From an uncultured Nitrosomonadales bacterium (GTDB lineage: Bacteria; Pseudomonadota; Gammaproteobacteria; Burkholderiales; Gallionellaceae): DNA of 53,630 nucleotides. The notes beneath the pieces were generated by a model, which was not told the DNA's origin, made no database searches, and saw nothing but the letters and a program-made list of their open reading frames with translations. Every line of letters starts with the position of its first letter. The first letter of the stretch is position 1. The stretch is taken from positions 1-53,630 of the forward strand of contig CAIWRI010000030.1 of the NCBI GenBank assembly GCA_903915035.1, in the 5' to 3' direction. This document shows positions 17,546 through 27,110 of the stretch, one piece after another. The translations under genes and the position numbers were made by a program.

Positions 17546-18436
17546 ATGATGAATACACTGATAACTGAATTAAGAGCTATAAAGCAAAGATACACCTCTA
17601 ATGCGGGTCTCTGGGTGATGATTGCGGGACTGGCGGTGATGTTCATACCGGTATTTTATGATCTGATCGTCACGACAGGCATCTGGATGGATGATGTGCA
17701 TGCGCATGGACCTTATATTCTCGCTATCTCGCTGTGGTTACTGTCTAAGCGCTGGCGCGAGGCGGATGATATTGCAACTTTTAAACCGGCAGTAAAACTG
17801 GCATGGATTTTTTTTGTGCTTGCGGCTCTCTGCTATATTTCCGGCAGGTCACTGGATATCATCTATTTAGCAAGCGGTGCTTTCATTTTTGCCATGGCAG
17901 GGATCGTCTGCATGGAAGGCGGAAGACGTTTATTACAAGTGGTGAGGTTTCCGCTTTTTTTCATGATCTTCATGATGCCGCTGCCAAATTCGATAGTAGG
18001 CCCGGTGACCGACTTGATGAAATTCGCAGTATCAACCGTAACCGTGGATATGCTGCGCTGGGCCGGACTGCCAGCCGCTCAATCCGGCGTGATGATTGTT
18101 TTGGGACAGTACCATCTGCTGGTGGCTGATGCCTGTGCGGGTATGCGTACACTGTTCATGCTGGAATCCTTTGGCATTCTTTATCTTGATCTCGTTGCAC
18201 ATCGCTCCAGGCTGCGCAACATCCTGTTGCCGGTTTTAATCATTCCTATTTCTTTTACTGCGAATGTGATTCGCGTGATCGTACTGGCACTGATTACTTA
18301 TTATTTCGGCGATGCGGCAGGCCAGGGCTTTATGCATCAGCTGTCCGGAATTGTCTTATTCTTGACCGGGCTTATGATCATGATAGGTACGGATTCACTG
18401 TTGCGTTTAACAAGCAGGAAATATCATGGAAATTGA
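17546..18436 (+). CDS. xrtB: Exosortase B
   Basis: A 296-residue polytopic membrane protease/transpeptidase with about eight hydrophobic helices. The exosortase triad is complete: Cys197 in ADACAGMRT, Arg243 in TANVIRVIV and His264 in GFMHQLSG. It should cleave and re-attach proteins carrying the PEP-CTERM signal; one such protein is encoded at 25739-26404 with a VPEAD-type signal, matching the B-type system. The neighbours epsG upstream and epsI downstream (11-base overlap) are the standard context. Two consecutive ATGs (17546 and 17549) could start translation. Confidence 0.92.
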   Translation: MMNTLITELRAIKQRYTSNAGLWVMIAGLAVMFIPVFYDLIVTTGIWMDDVHAHGPYILAISLWLLSKRWREADDIATFKPAVKLAWIFFVLAALCYISGRSLDIIYLASGAFIFAMAGIVCMEGGRRLLQVVRFPLFFMIFMMPLPNSIVGPVTDLMKFAVSTVTVDMLRWAGLPAAQSGVMIVLGQYHLLVADACAGMRTLFMLESFGILYLDLVAHRSRLRNILLPVLIIPISFTANVIRVIVLALITYYFGDAAGQGFMHQLSGIVLFLTGLMIMIGTDSLLRLTSRKYHGN

Positions 18437-19136
18437 AATGCCAGCACATAAATCAGTCAGGCTGCAGCATTGGCTCATCGCATTTTTTATGGCAGGATGC
18501 TTTGCCATCGCAACGGCGATGATTCCTCATAAAACCTGGTACGATCATCTGGGCAGGCCCGATTATCAGCAGATTATCCCTTTGCAGTTTGGCGACTGGA
18601 CGGAAAGTTCGGATGGCTCGGGGCATTTTTTCGTAGACCCCCAGCAGCAGGACTCGCTGCATAATCTGTACACCCAGATCGTGAGTAGAACCTATGTGCA
18701 AAAATCTACCGGTCGGCACATCATGCTTTCACTCGCCTACGGCGATATTCAGTCTTACAGCAAGCAGTTGCACAGACCTGAGTCCTGTTATTCTGCCCAG
18801 GGACATGAGATCAGAAGTCTGTATGAAGATAAAATTCAGGAGGGTAACCGGAAAATCAATGTGTACCGCATGACTACGGCTGAAAATATTCAACGGGAAC
18901 AGGTAAGCTACTGGATACGCATAGGCGATACCGTACTCAGTGGACCTCCGGGCGCACTTAACATTCAGCGCATGAAAATGTCGCTCAAAGGGTATGTAAG
19001 CGATGGCCTGTTGTTCAGGGTATCTGAAATAAAGAATGATACCCAAGCCTCCTATTTGCTTCAAAATCAGTTTATTCATGATTTGCTGCATGCCTTGAGT
19101 CCGGCCCAACAGGAATTGTTAATCGGGAGCAGATAA
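18426..19136 (+). CDS. epsI: Exosortase-associated protein EpsI
   Basis: A 236-residue protein with one N-terminal membrane anchor (HWLIAFFMAGCFAIATAMIP, about 15-34) and a periplasmic DUF3485/EpsI domain. The typical LQFGDWTES, LSLAYGD, QLHRPESCYSAQGHEI and VSYWIRIGD blocks are present. In many loci EpsI is fused to or follows the exosortase, and it may assist the transpeptidation or polymer attachment step. It overlaps xrtB by 11 bases from the ATG at 18426, or starts at the ATG at 18438 two bases after the xrtB stop. It joins the next gene by TAATG. Confidence 0.9.
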   Translation: MEIEMPAHKSVRLQHWLIAFFMAGCFAIATAMIPHKTWYDHLGRPDYQQIIPLQFGDWTESSDGSGHFFVDPQQQDSLHNLYTQIVSRTYVQKSTGRHIMLSLAYGDIQSYSKQLHRPESCYSAQGHEIRSLYEDKIQEGNRKINVYRMTTAENIQREQVSYWIRIGDTVLSGPPGALNIQRMKMSLKGYVSDGLLFRVSEIKNDTQASYLLQNQFIHDLLHALSPAQQELLIGSR

Positions 19137-20173
19137 TGAATGCAGAAAAAACGCAGCTGTCCATTTTGTATTTAGGACCGGTTAGCGGTACTTGTCTTGA
19201 TCGCGCACATGCGATAAGGAGACTTGGACATCAGGTTGAGCATGTCGATTTAAGAAAGCTGCTTCCCGATACGCCTTGGATTGATCGCCTTATCTGGCAC
19301 ATAGGCGGAGATGTTTTCTGTCCGTGGATCGTAAAAAGACTAGGGGTGAGACTCACAGGCTTAAAATTTGATTTATGTTATGTGGACGGGGGGGAACTGG
19401 TTGCACCCGGCGTAATTGCGTTGCTGCGTCAGCATGCTGAAAAAATGATAAGCTACAGCATCGATGATCCGCTAGGCCCGCGTGATGGGGCGCGTTTCAA
19501 GGCCTTCCGGAAGAGTTTGCCTTACTATGACATCAATGCGGTCGTGCGGGAAGTTAATGTGGCTGAGGCTTATGTGCTTGGCGCTACAAAAGTCATGAGA
19601 GTTTACCGTAGTGCCGACGAGATCTCTCATGCACCCAGAATATTGACAGCACAGGATCATCAGCAATGGGATTCGGAAGTGCTGTTTCTGGGAAGCTGGT
19701 TTCCCGGGCGTGGTGCTTTCCTGCTTGATTTGGTTCAGCGTGGTGTGCCGTTGACCATCAGGGGGCCTAACTGGCATAAAGCACCGGAATGGCAAAAGCT
19801 TAAGGCTTACTGGAAAGGCGGCTCGATTGCCGGCGATGATTATGCAAAGGCAATACAATGCGCCAGGGTCAATCTGGGATTGTTATCGAAGGAAAACCGT
19901 GATTTGCATACCACACGCTCTTCGGAAATACCTGCCCTGGGCGGCTTATTCTGTGCGGAACGAACCAGCGAACATCTCGCCATGTATGAAGAAAAAAAGG
20001 AAGCACTGTTTTGGAACGATGCGGAGGAATGTGCCGCCGCCTGTCAGTATGCGCTTGCCGATAAAGCCAGATGTCTGGCAATTGCAGAAGCCGGTCATCA
20101 GCGCGTAAAAAAGAACGGACATTATAACGAAATGATTATCGCCTCTATTCTTGCTGCAGGTCTTGCAACATGA
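19136..20173 (+). CDS. CgeB-like glycosyltransferase
   Basis: A 345-residue cytoplasmic protein with two Rossmann-like halves. The C-terminal half has the CgeB/Glyco_trans_1_2 pattern: AIQCARVNLGLLSKENRD, TRSSEIPALGGLFCAERT and the EHLAMYEEKKEALFW segment. The first half contains SYSIDDPLGPRDGARF. It probably adds one sugar to the lipid-linked repeat unit; donor and acceptor cannot be read. It starts in the TAATG overlap with epsI and overlaps the flippase gene by ATGA at 20170, so translation is coupled. Confidence 0.82.
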   Translation: MNAEKTQLSILYLGPVSGTCLDRAHAIRRLGHQVEHVDLRKLLPDTPWIDRLIWHIGGDVFCPWIVKRLGVRLTGLKFDLCYVDGGELVAPGVIALLRQHAEKMISYSIDDPLGPRDGARFKAFRKSLPYYDINAVVREVNVAEAYVLGATKVMRVYRSADEISHAPRILTAQDHQQWDSEVLFLGSWFPGRGAFLLDLVQRGVPLTIRGPNWHKAPEWQKLKAYWKGGSIAGDDYAKAIQCARVNLGLLSKENRDLHTTRSSEIPALGGLFCAERTSEHLAMYEEKKEALFWNDAEECAAACQYALADKARCLAIAEAGHQRVKKNGHYNEMIIASILAAGLAT

Positions 20174-21453
20174 AACGCAGAATAATGGCCGGGATGGGGG
20201 CCAACTCTTTTGGCATGGCCATCACCATCGGCATACAGTTGGCATCCCTGCCGCTTTTTCTGCACTACTGGGATGCGGCAAGCTACGGTGTATGGCTGAT
20301 GCTATCGGCAATTCCCTCTTATCTCTCCATGGCTGATGTGGGTATGGTTACCGCTGCCGGTAACAAGATGACAATGGCGACGGGAAAAGGCGATATAGCC
20401 GAAGCCAATCGGGTGTTTCAAAGCGCACAGTTGTTCATGGCTATCGTCTGCGGCTCGCTTGCTGTTGTCGTAGTGCCGCTGGTCTTGTGGGCACCGTTGC
20501 CCGGCATTGAAACAACGAATCAGCGTGTTGCTCTTGCCGCTATGTCATTCAGTGTCTTGTTATCCTTGTTTGGCGGACTGTCGGAGGCAACTTTTAAAGC
20601 TACTGAGCGCTATGCAACGGGCACGATGCTGGGCAATTACGCACGCTTGGGAGAATGGTCCGGGAGTATGCTGGGTCTGATTCTGGCGGGTAGTTTTTCT
20701 GCGGTTGCCTTGTCTGCGCTGACCATGAAACTGATCGGTGTCATAGCGGGAATGCTGATGGCAAGTAAAGGCAATCATGGTCTCAAATGGGGCTTTCACG
20801 CAGCCGATCGTGCTGAAATTCACACCATGGTCAAACCGGCAGTTTCATTCATGGCTTTTCCACTGGCGAATGCCTTGAGCCTGCAGGGAGTGACCCTGAT
20901 TGTGGGCGCGCTTTTCGGGCCGGTATCGGTTGCGATTTTTAATACCTATCGTACTATTGCGCGCCTGGCCGTTCAGGTAACCGCAATCTTAAGCCATGCT
21001 GTATGGCCTGAATTTTCACGATTGTATGGACAGGGCGCAATGTCTGCGCTACAAAATTTGTATCGCCGCACGTCCTTGTTGGCAGCCGGACAAGCAATAT
21101 TGCTTAGTCTGATAATTTACTTCGTGTCGCCTTTGCTTTTGCGTTTATGGACGCACGGCGCGATCGCGTTTATTCCTTCACTGATGCTATGGATGCTATT
21201 ATATGCCGCCGTCGCCGGAACCTGGCACATTCCCCGTGTGCTGTTGATGTCCACCAATCAGCATATCAGTCTGGCTTACTGGTCTTTGGCCTCAGGCGTG
21301 CTCATCGTAGGACTGGCGTGGATTATGGGACACACTTTTAATCTGAACGGAGTGGCAATTTCCATGCTGATCGGCGAATTGGCTATTGCAATAGTCTGTG
21401 GCTGGCTGGCCTTCGTTGCAGTAAAGCATGACAGAGAGGTTATTCCCCAATGA
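20170..21453 (+). CDS. wzx: Wzx-like polysaccharide flippase
   Basis: A 427-residue polytopic protein with about 12 to 14 hydrophobic helices and the polysaccharide-transporter/MOP layout (FGMAITIGIQLASLPLFLHYW at the N-terminus; GVTLIVGALFGPVSVAIF in the middle). It would flip lipid-linked repeat units from the cytoplasmic to the periplasmic face before Wzy polymerisation. It is flanked by glycosyltransferases with ATGA overlaps on both sides. The symbol is functional, not based on close homology. Confidence 0.85.
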   Translation: MKRRIMAGMGANSFGMAITIGIQLASLPLFLHYWDAASYGVWLMLSAIPSYLSMADVGMVTAAGNKMTMATGKGDIAEANRVFQSAQLFMAIVCGSLAVVVVPLVLWAPLPGIETTNQRVALAAMSFSVLLSLFGGLSEATFKATERYATGTMLGNYARLGEWSGSMLGLILAGSFSAVALSALTMKLIGVIAGMLMASKGNHGLKWGFHAADRAEIHTMVKPAVSFMAFPLANALSLQGVTLIVGALFGPVSVAIFNTYRTIARLAVQVTAILSHAVWPEFSRLYGQGAMSALQNLYRRTSLLAAGQAILLSLIIYFVSPLLLRLWTHGAIAFIPSLMLWMLLYAAVAGTWHIPRVLLMSTNQHISLAYWSLASGVLIVGLAWIMGHTFNLNGVAISMLIGELAIAIVCGWLAFVAVKHDREVIPQ

Positions 21454-22610
21454 AAGTTGTCCTGTCAACTCCCGGAAAGTTTCATACTTTCGATCTGGCA
21501 CGCGAGCTTTATGCCCGCGGTGCCTTAGCCGCAGTTTTTACTGGCTATCCCCGTTTCAAACTTCGTGATGAAGGTATTCCTCAGAAATTGATCCATACCT
21601 TTCCCTGGGTGCAATCTTCCTATATGGGCTTCCCGTGGAAACAGCATTTGCCGAGTGCAATTAGCCGGCAATGGGAAATTTTGTCAGGAATAACCCTGGC
21701 GGCTTATACTGCATTTAATTTACCGGAGTGCGATCTTTATGTCGGGCTTTCCGGTTCTGCGCTGAAAGCGGGTCAAAAAGCGCATCAACGCGGAGCGCGT
21801 TATATTTGCGATCGTGGCTCGGCTCATATCCGGGTGCAGGATCAGTTGCTGCGCGAAGAACATGAAATTTGGGATATGCCATTTTCAGGCATAGATCCGC
21901 GTACCATCGCGCGTGAAGAAGCAGAATATAGGGAGGCGGACTGCATTACGATCCCTTCTAATTTTGCTTACCGTTCTTTTATAAAGCAGGGTATATCAGC
22001 AGATAAATTACGTTTGCTATCTTATGGCGTTAATGTGAGCCGATTTCAGCCTGTTGCTGAACCCGCATCCGGCTGTTTTGATATTCTGTTCGTAGGCGGG
22101 ATGAGTCTGCAAAAGGGAATTCAATATCTTGTTCAGGCATATCAAAAAATCTCACATCCCAAAAAGTCGCTGACTTTCGTCGGTGCACCATCACAGCAAT
22201 TGATGGATAGGCTGAAGGATAGAGGGATATGGCCGTCCGATGCCAGGGTACTGGGACACATGCCGCAAACCGAACTGAAGAACATCATGAGCCGCAGTCA
22301 TGTGCTGGTCTTGCCCAGTATTCAGGAAGGATTGGCGATGGTCCAGGCCCAGGCTATGGCTTGCGGTTGTCCTGTCATCGCCAGCAAAAATACCGGCGGA
22401 GAAGATTTATTCACCGATGGTGAGGAAGGCTACATCGTACCCATACGCGATGTCGATGCGCTGGCTGAGAAGTTGCAATACCTGGCCGATCATCCTGAGC
22501 AAAGAACAGAGATGGGGAAAAAAGCCTTGCAGCGTGTGCAGCGTCTGGGGGGCTGGCATGATTATGGAGAAAAGGCGATGACGATTTATCGCGAAGTTTT
22601 ACAGAAATGA
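21450..22610 (+). CDS. GT4-family glycosyltransferase
   Basis: A 386-residue GT-B enzyme. The N-terminal domain has the HTFDLARELYARGALAAV pattern, and the C-terminal Glycos_transf_1 domain shows DILFVGGMSLQKGIQYLV and SIQEGLAMVQAQAMACG. In the latter the classical E-x7-E pair is E-x7-Q, a variant I have seen in this group. A retaining sugar transferase for the repeat unit is the likely role. ATGA overlaps link it to the flippase before and the polymerase after. Confidence 0.88.
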   Translation: MKVVLSTPGKFHTFDLARELYARGALAAVFTGYPRFKLRDEGIPQKLIHTFPWVQSSYMGFPWKQHLPSAISRQWEILSGITLAAYTAFNLPECDLYVGLSGSALKAGQKAHQRGARYICDRGSAHIRVQDQLLREEHEIWDMPFSGIDPRTIAREEAEYREADCITIPSNFAYRSFIKQGISADKLRLLSYGVNVSRFQPVAEPASGCFDILFVGGMSLQKGIQYLVQAYQKISHPKKSLTFVGAPSQQLMDRLKDRGIWPSDARVLGHMPQTELKNIMSRSHVLVLPSIQEGLAMVQAQAMACGCPVIASKNTGGEDLFTDGEEGYIVPIRDVDALAEKLQYLADHPEQRTEMGKKALQRVQRLGGWHDYGEKAMTIYREVLQK

Positions 22611-24166
22611 CGGTAAAGATTGCCATCAATAATGGGCTTCTCTTGATAACAATATTGTGTTTTTTTGCTCAAGCTCTTATTCAATTTTCCATCGATAATT
22701 TGTTTGCCGACTGTATGGTTATGACTACCGTCATGATTACCTTTCTGTATTTTCGATGGAGTAAGGCAATGGAGACGCATCCTTTGTCCAGCTTTGCTAT
22801 TGTCGGGCTTTGCGTGACCTCCTTATTTGGCGCGTTGCTGATACAGTCTACAGCCTCGACACCGATAGTCGCCAGTTTGCATCAGCCGCTGATCACTTTT
22901 TCCGTGCTGTGCCTGTACCAGTTGGTCTCGTTGCTGGCACATATGCTGTACCGCATCATGACCAAATCCTCTTCGCCGGGAATGTTGCGGCATGCAATGC
23001 AGAAACTGGGGGTTTATTCGAAGCCCTCGGCGATCAATCTTTGGATTATTGGTGGTTTTGGTTTGATGGCACTGCTGCTTGGCAGAACAAGTCCAGTCGC
23101 AAACGGATTTAGTTTTCTTGCCTGGTCGCCTTTTCTGATTCCAATTTATGCTTCACAGGAGCCTGAATATTGCAATATGAAGTTGCATTCTATCGGGTTG
23201 GCCTGCTACGCTACGGTAATCGTTATTATTGCAATGGCATTCAATGCGCGCGGCATGATGTTGGCTGGTGTGGCAACGGTTTTACTGGTATTTCTTCTTT
23301 TAGGCATGCGCAGTGTAAAACCGTTTCATGTGCAAATGCTTGTCAAATTGTGTCTGTTCGGTGTACTCGGGGGGGCTTTTTCCATGCCACTCGGCAATCT
23401 GGTCACCGCGATGGTGATGGCCAGAGGGGATCGCAATAAATCCACCGCAGCCGAAATGATAAGCAAGTCGGTGGAAAACCTTCAGCATCCGGATAAAATA
23501 AAAGCATATCGCATACATGCTTTGTTAGCGGATTTGCATACGGCCTATGATGAAAATTATATTGCCAATGCCATGCTGCAACGCTTTGTCATTACCAAGT
23601 TTCACGACAATGCCATTTATTATGCCGGCATGATTTCCGGCAAAGGGATAGATCAGCTAAATAAAATTACAGGGGATTTTTATTGGACGGTATTGCCGGG
23701 CCCTATTCTAAATTTTTTCAAAGTTGATGTGGATAAAGTCGGAATGCAGGGTACTTCCATGGGCGATGTGCTGGTTAATCTTGCGATTGGTTTGCCTGTA
23801 GGCGGGGAGAAGACCGGTTCGATGTTCGGACAAGGTTGGGCGCTTTACGGAGTCGCCTTTCCTTTTATTTATTTTATTATTTGTCTGATTTTGTTTGCCT
23901 CGATCGATATTTTTGCTTTTCAGGGAGCCAATGGCCAGCTTGAGATGACGGTGATCGGCATGTTGAATGTCTGGCCACACTTCCTTTTCGGTATTACTAA
24001 TGACTCATTCAGCGCGATGTTTATGGGCGTGGTGCGCGGCATACCGCAAACCGTGATTTTATATGGGGTAGTCTTCTCTATGGCAAAAGCAATATCGAAT
24101 AAGATTACCGGAACTCCGGCCGATAATAGTCCTGTATTATCGCAAAATAAGAGCCTAAAAAGTTAA
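22607..24166 (+). CDS. wzy: Putative Wzy-like exopolysaccharide polymerase
   Basis: A 519-residue protein with about ten membrane helices and a long hydrophilic loop at about 265-400 (EMISKSVENLQHPDKIKAY ... KGIDQLNKITGDFYWTV). This topology, and the position beside a flippase and transferases, fit a Wzy/O-antigen-ligase-type polymerase. Sequence similarity alone does not settle it, since such proteins share little identity. The start ATG at 22607 overlaps the preceding gene. G+C falls here relative to the epsD-G genes. Confidence 0.72.
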   Translation: MTVKIAINNGLLLITILCFFAQALIQFSIDNLFADCMVMTTVMITFLYFRWSKAMETHPLSSFAIVGLCVTSLFGALLIQSTASTPIVASLHQPLITFSVLCLYQLVSLLAHMLYRIMTKSSSPGMLRHAMQKLGVYSKPSAINLWIIGGFGLMALLLGRTSPVANGFSFLAWSPFLIPIYASQEPEYCNMKLHSIGLACYATVIVIIAMAFNARGMMLAGVATVLLVFLLLGMRSVKPFHVQMLVKLCLFGVLGGAFSMPLGNLVTAMVMARGDRNKSTAAEMISKSVENLQHPDKIKAYRIHALLADLHTAYDENYIANAMLQRFVITKFHDNAIYYAGMISGKGIDQLNKITGDFYWTVLPGPILNFFKVDVDKVGMQGTSMGDVLVNLAIGLPVGGEKTGSMFGQGWALYGVAFPFIYFIICLILFASIDIFAFQGANGQLEMTVIGMLNVWPHFLFGITNDSFSAMFMGVVRGIPQTVILYGVVFSMAKAISNKITGTPADNSPVLSQNKSLKS

Positions 24167-24184
24167 TATGGTGAGTATTTTATA

Positions 24185-25360
24185 ATGAACATTGTTCTGT
24201 TTTCTCATCCTGCATTCATGCAATCTCAAAGCATGCCGCGTTATGCCCGCATGCTGGAGTCAGCCTATCGCGCGCGGGGTCATCAGGTGCAAATATGGTC
24301 GCCGCAGCCCGTGTTTTATAACTGGGTTAAATGCGGAAGCTGGTCGAAGTGGGCGGGTTATATCGATCAATACATATTATTTCCGCAGTGGGTTAGGAAG
24401 CATGAAAAGCTGCAAACTGAGGATACTTTATTTGTATTCTGTGATCAGGCACTGGGTCCCTGGGTTCATCTGGTGAAACACCGTTTGCATGTGGTTCATA
24501 CTCACGATCTGCTGGCGTTGCGTTCTGCGCTGGGATTAATACCGGAAAATCCGACTTCGTGGACAGGAAGAATTTATCAGCACTATATTCGTCATGGCTT
24601 CAGACAGGCTAAGTACTTTATTTCCGTTTCAAAAAGAACCCGAGATGAATTGAAAGCGTTTGGCGGCGTTGTGCCGTTAATTTCCGAGGTGGTTTATAAC
24701 GGCCTTAATTATCCTTATGTGCCGGTGCCGATTGAAGAGGCCAGGCAAGCATTGCAACAGGCCGGTTTGTCCGTGCCGCCTGAGGGAATGCTGTTCCATG
24801 TCAGCGGTCATCAATGGTACAAAAATGTGCCGGGCATTGTGCGTATTTATGCCTGTTATGCGCGTCATTGCGATAATCCTTTGCCACTGTGGTTGCTGGG
24901 TCCCGTTGTCGATGACAGGTTGCAACTGGCTTTAGATGAAGTGCCGGCTAATGGAAAGGTCAATTTCCTGCATGGTGTGGACAACAGTGTCTTGCAGGCA
25001 ATTTATTCACTCTCCCGTGCATTCCTATTTCCCAGTCTGGCGGAAGGATTCGGTTGGCCTATCATAGAGGCGATGGCATGCGGTTGTCCTGTGATTACCA
25101 CGGGTGAAGGACCGATGAATGAAGTTGGCGGCACGGTTGCAAAATATATTCCGCGCCTCAAGATGGATGACGATGTGCAGGTCTGGGCAAAGAACGGTGC
25201 CGCTGTTCTTGTCGATCTGTTGAATCTGGGTGAAGCAGAACGACAGGCTTTGGTCTCTGAAGGTATCGCCTGGGCTGCAAATTTTACCGCTGACGCTGCT
25301 ATCGAAGGCTATTTGCGCGTCTACAAGCAGGTGATTGATCTGCAATCCAAACAGAAATAG
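24185..25360 (+). CDS. GT4-family glycosyltransferase
   Basis: A 391-residue GT-B enzyme. Visible signals are HVVHTHDLLALRSALG (domain 1), YFISVSKRTRDELKAFG, LFHVSGHQWYKNVPGI and SLAEGFGWPIIEAMACGCPV with an intact E-x7-E. It is the last gene of the first eps run. Its 3' end faces the minus-strand PEP-CTERM gene, with a repeat cluster and an inverted repeat between them. Confidence 0.88.
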   Translation: MNIVLFSHPAFMQSQSMPRYARMLESAYRARGHQVQIWSPQPVFYNWVKCGSWSKWAGYIDQYILFPQWVRKHEKLQTEDTLFVFCDQALGPWVHLVKHRLHVVHTHDLLALRSALGLIPENPTSWTGRIYQHYIRHGFRQAKYFISVSKRTRDELKAFGGVVPLISEVVYNGLNYPYVPVPIEEARQALQQAGLSVPPEGMLFHVSGHQWYKNVPGIVRIYACYARHCDNPLPLWLLGPVVDDRLQLALDEVPANGKVNFLHGVDNSVLQAIYSLSRAFLFPSLAEGFGWPIIEAMACGCPVITTGEGPMNEVGGTVAKYIPRLKMDDDVQVWAKNGAAVLVDLLNLGEAERQALVSEGIAWAANFTADAAIEGYLRVYKQVIDLQSKQK

Positions 25361-25378
25361 TGATAAACCTGCCTGTCT

Positions 25379-25434
25379 GCAAGGTTCAAAACAGGCGCCT
25401 ATTAAAGACAGGTTCAAGGTTCAAAGGCAGGGTG
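25379..25434. repeat. CTTG-ACCTG repeat cluster, copy e (reverse orientation)
   Basis: Units read as the complement of copies b, d and f: AAGGTTCAAAACAGGCGCC, ATTAAAGACAGGTTCAAGG and TTCAAAGGCAGGG. The copy sits at a convergent gene junction. Confidence 0.6.
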
Positions 25435-25649
25435 CATAAAAGCAGCTGTAAGAGATAAGTCCTCTATGTAGCAATGCTTACGGTAACCCTGCACACCCTT
25501 GACCCATCTCTCCAATACAACTCCGCATGATTTTTCAGTCGGTCGTTTTCATTTCTGTTCAAGATTGCCTGAGCTTCAGGACCTTGTTCCGGGCGGTCGA
25601 GGTCTTGCGCTGCTTGGTGGCATAGTGTTAGGTCGGTATTTTCTATTAT

Positions 25650-25718
25650 GGGGACAACACACGAAACGGAATTTTACGCTCGTTAGGCAATTCTTTAAGG
25701 CTTTCGCAAATTGTCCCC
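25650..25718. repeat. 69-base segment bounded by GGGGACAA / TTGTCCCC inverted repeats
   Basis: GGGGACAA at 25650-25657 and TTGTCCCC at 25711-25718 form perfect 8-base inverted ends around a 53-base core. This looks like a very small non-autonomous element or the remnant of a transposon end. The flanking gap (25435-25738) otherwise holds no credible gene. Confidence 0.4.
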
Positions 25719-25738
25719 TTGCAATATTGCTTTACCCC

Positions 25739-26404
25739 TTATGCCGATTTTTTGCGGCGAATCATGAATCCAAGCAAAGCCAGACCACTTAGCATCATCG
25801 TGTAACTATCTGCTTCCGGAACAGCGTCTATGATAGGTGCGGCAGTGTATTCATACGTAATGCTAAGTACCGCGTCAGAGTAATTGTGAATATTGGCTAT
25901 CACATTCGATGTGTTTGTACCAAGAAGACTAAAACCGGTAGTGGTGGACCAATTACCCGAAATAGTACCTGTACCGATCCAGCTACTCAGTCCGCTAGTT
26001 TGAGTTTGGTTATCTGTAGCCGCGGTCGTTGTTTGTGTCCCGGTATTTCCGGTATTGCCAGCCGCAATATTGCTCATGCTGTATTTACTTAACGAAGCAT
26101 CAATTTCGCTGGAATACGCACCAACATTCGCATCAAGAAGTGAAATTCCGGTAAACTTAACATTTTTTGCTGTACTTGATCCCGTATTCGTGAGAGTAGC
26201 AGAGATACTACTGGCGCCGGAGAAAGAAAAATCAACACCAGTGAGCGTGCCCAAAGAACTGTTAAATTGATTGACACTAAAGTTATTGTTCCAGTCGGTT
26301 AGGGTTAGAGATTGAGTAAAGGTTTGAGTTTCTGTCAGAGCTTGTGCAGAACCGACGGATAACAACAAGGCAGATAATGTTGCAGTAACAATAAGTTTTT
26401 TCAT
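25739..26404 (-). CDS. PEP-CTERM sorting-domain protein (choice-of-anchor E type)
   Basis: A 221-residue exported protein. It has a Sec signal peptide ending in AQA (about residue 22), a Ser/Thr/Asn-rich beta-sandwich body, and a C-terminal tripartite signal at about 194-221: the motif VPEADSY, a hydrophobic helix (MMLSGLALLGFMI) and a basic cluster RRKK. The VPEAD form with the MMLSGLALLGF helix matches B-type exosortases, so XrtB (17546-18436) is the probable processing enzyme. The protein may be anchored in, or associate with, the exopolysaccharide. It is on the minus strand inside the eps locus. No clear Shine-Dalgarno is seen. Confidence 0.88.
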   Translation of the reverse strand: MKKLIVTATLSALLLSVGSAQALTETQTFTQSLTLTDWNNNFSVNQFNSSLGTLTGVDFSFSGASSISATLTNTGSSTAKNVKFTGISLLDANVGAYSSEIDASLSKYSMSNIAAGNTGNTGTQTTTAATDNQTQTSGLSSWIGTGTISGNWSTTTGFSLLGTNTSNVIANIHNYSDAVLSITYEYTAAPIIDAVPEADSYTMMLSGLALLGFMIRRKKSA

Positions 26405-27110
26405 AATATTGTATTGTGATGGTGGGAGGGGAGGTGACTTTTACGCTGGCATTCGCAAGTCGCTCCTAGTTTAACACTTATTTTCCGAAGTGTTGCTATC
26501 GTTCCGGCCACGGACCGCTTAAAACGGGTTAGAGTGGCTCTACTTGGTCGTGCATGACGCTTGAGAAGCATTTAATGTTGCTTGCGAAAGTTTCCCGTGA
26601 CTTGCGGAAATCCCCCGTGACATGAAATTTGTTGCAAACGTACTGCTTCTGGAAAATTCATTGGTGCGCGCTACGGACAGACGGAGTGCGTACCTAAAAA
26701 AGATGCGAGTCTATATGCCAACAGGATTTAAAACTATCGGACTTGATGAATGGTGACGAAAATGGAGCTTTTTGAGTATTTTTTAAAAAATCAGCTCCGG
26801 CATCGCTGTCAATCCACCCTGCTTGCCCGGTAATGATCATCGCCGTGCGAGCTTTACATTTGTCGGCTATACCTGCCTGATTATTCAGCAAATTGAGCTA
26901 TAAAGTTGTGCTGTCATTGCCAGTGTGAACGATGTGGCTAATCCTGCAAACTTGTGGCATAATTCTTATCAATTATTATCACTTCAACTTGCTTCTGAGC
27001 CTTGTGGTTAGTAGTCAGTGGTCAGTGGCTTGCCCCTTGAACCTGCTTTGTGTATCTTGTACCTGTTTTTAACCTTGTACCTGTATTTAACCTGAACTTA
27101 AACTGATTTT
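26405..27110. other. Intergenic region between PEP-CTERM gene and second glycosyltransferase run
   Basis: About 700 bases with no credible gene. It holds a hairpin AACACTT-N7-AAGTGTT near 26474-26494, two CCCGTGAC direct repeats near 26590-26620, a weak minus-strand frame at 26694-26891, and copy f of the local repeat at 27029-27100 directly before the next gene. The promoters of both flanking genes should lie here, but I cannot place them. Confidence 0.4.
27029..27100. repeat. CTTG-ACCTG repeat cluster, copy f
   Basis: Three same-strand units directly upstream of a glycosyltransferase gene: CTTGCCCCTTGAACCTGC, CTTGTACCTGTTTTTAA and CTTGTACCTGTATTTAACC. The two last units are almost perfect tandem copies of 17-18 bases. 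Confidence 0.7.

Noticed and set aside
25499-25792. Forward 97-residue open frame between a glycosyltransferase and the PEP-CTERM gene
   Set aside because: It overlaps the end of the PEP-CTERM gene on the other strand, crosses the GGGGACAA inverted repeat and shows no family resemblance or ribosome-binding site.
26694-26891. Minus-strand frame with a stretch faintly like the end of a response-regulator receiver domain
   Set aside because: Only a short TGQ...DAGADFL resemblance, no start signal and no neighbouring signalling gene; too weak to call even a pseudogene.
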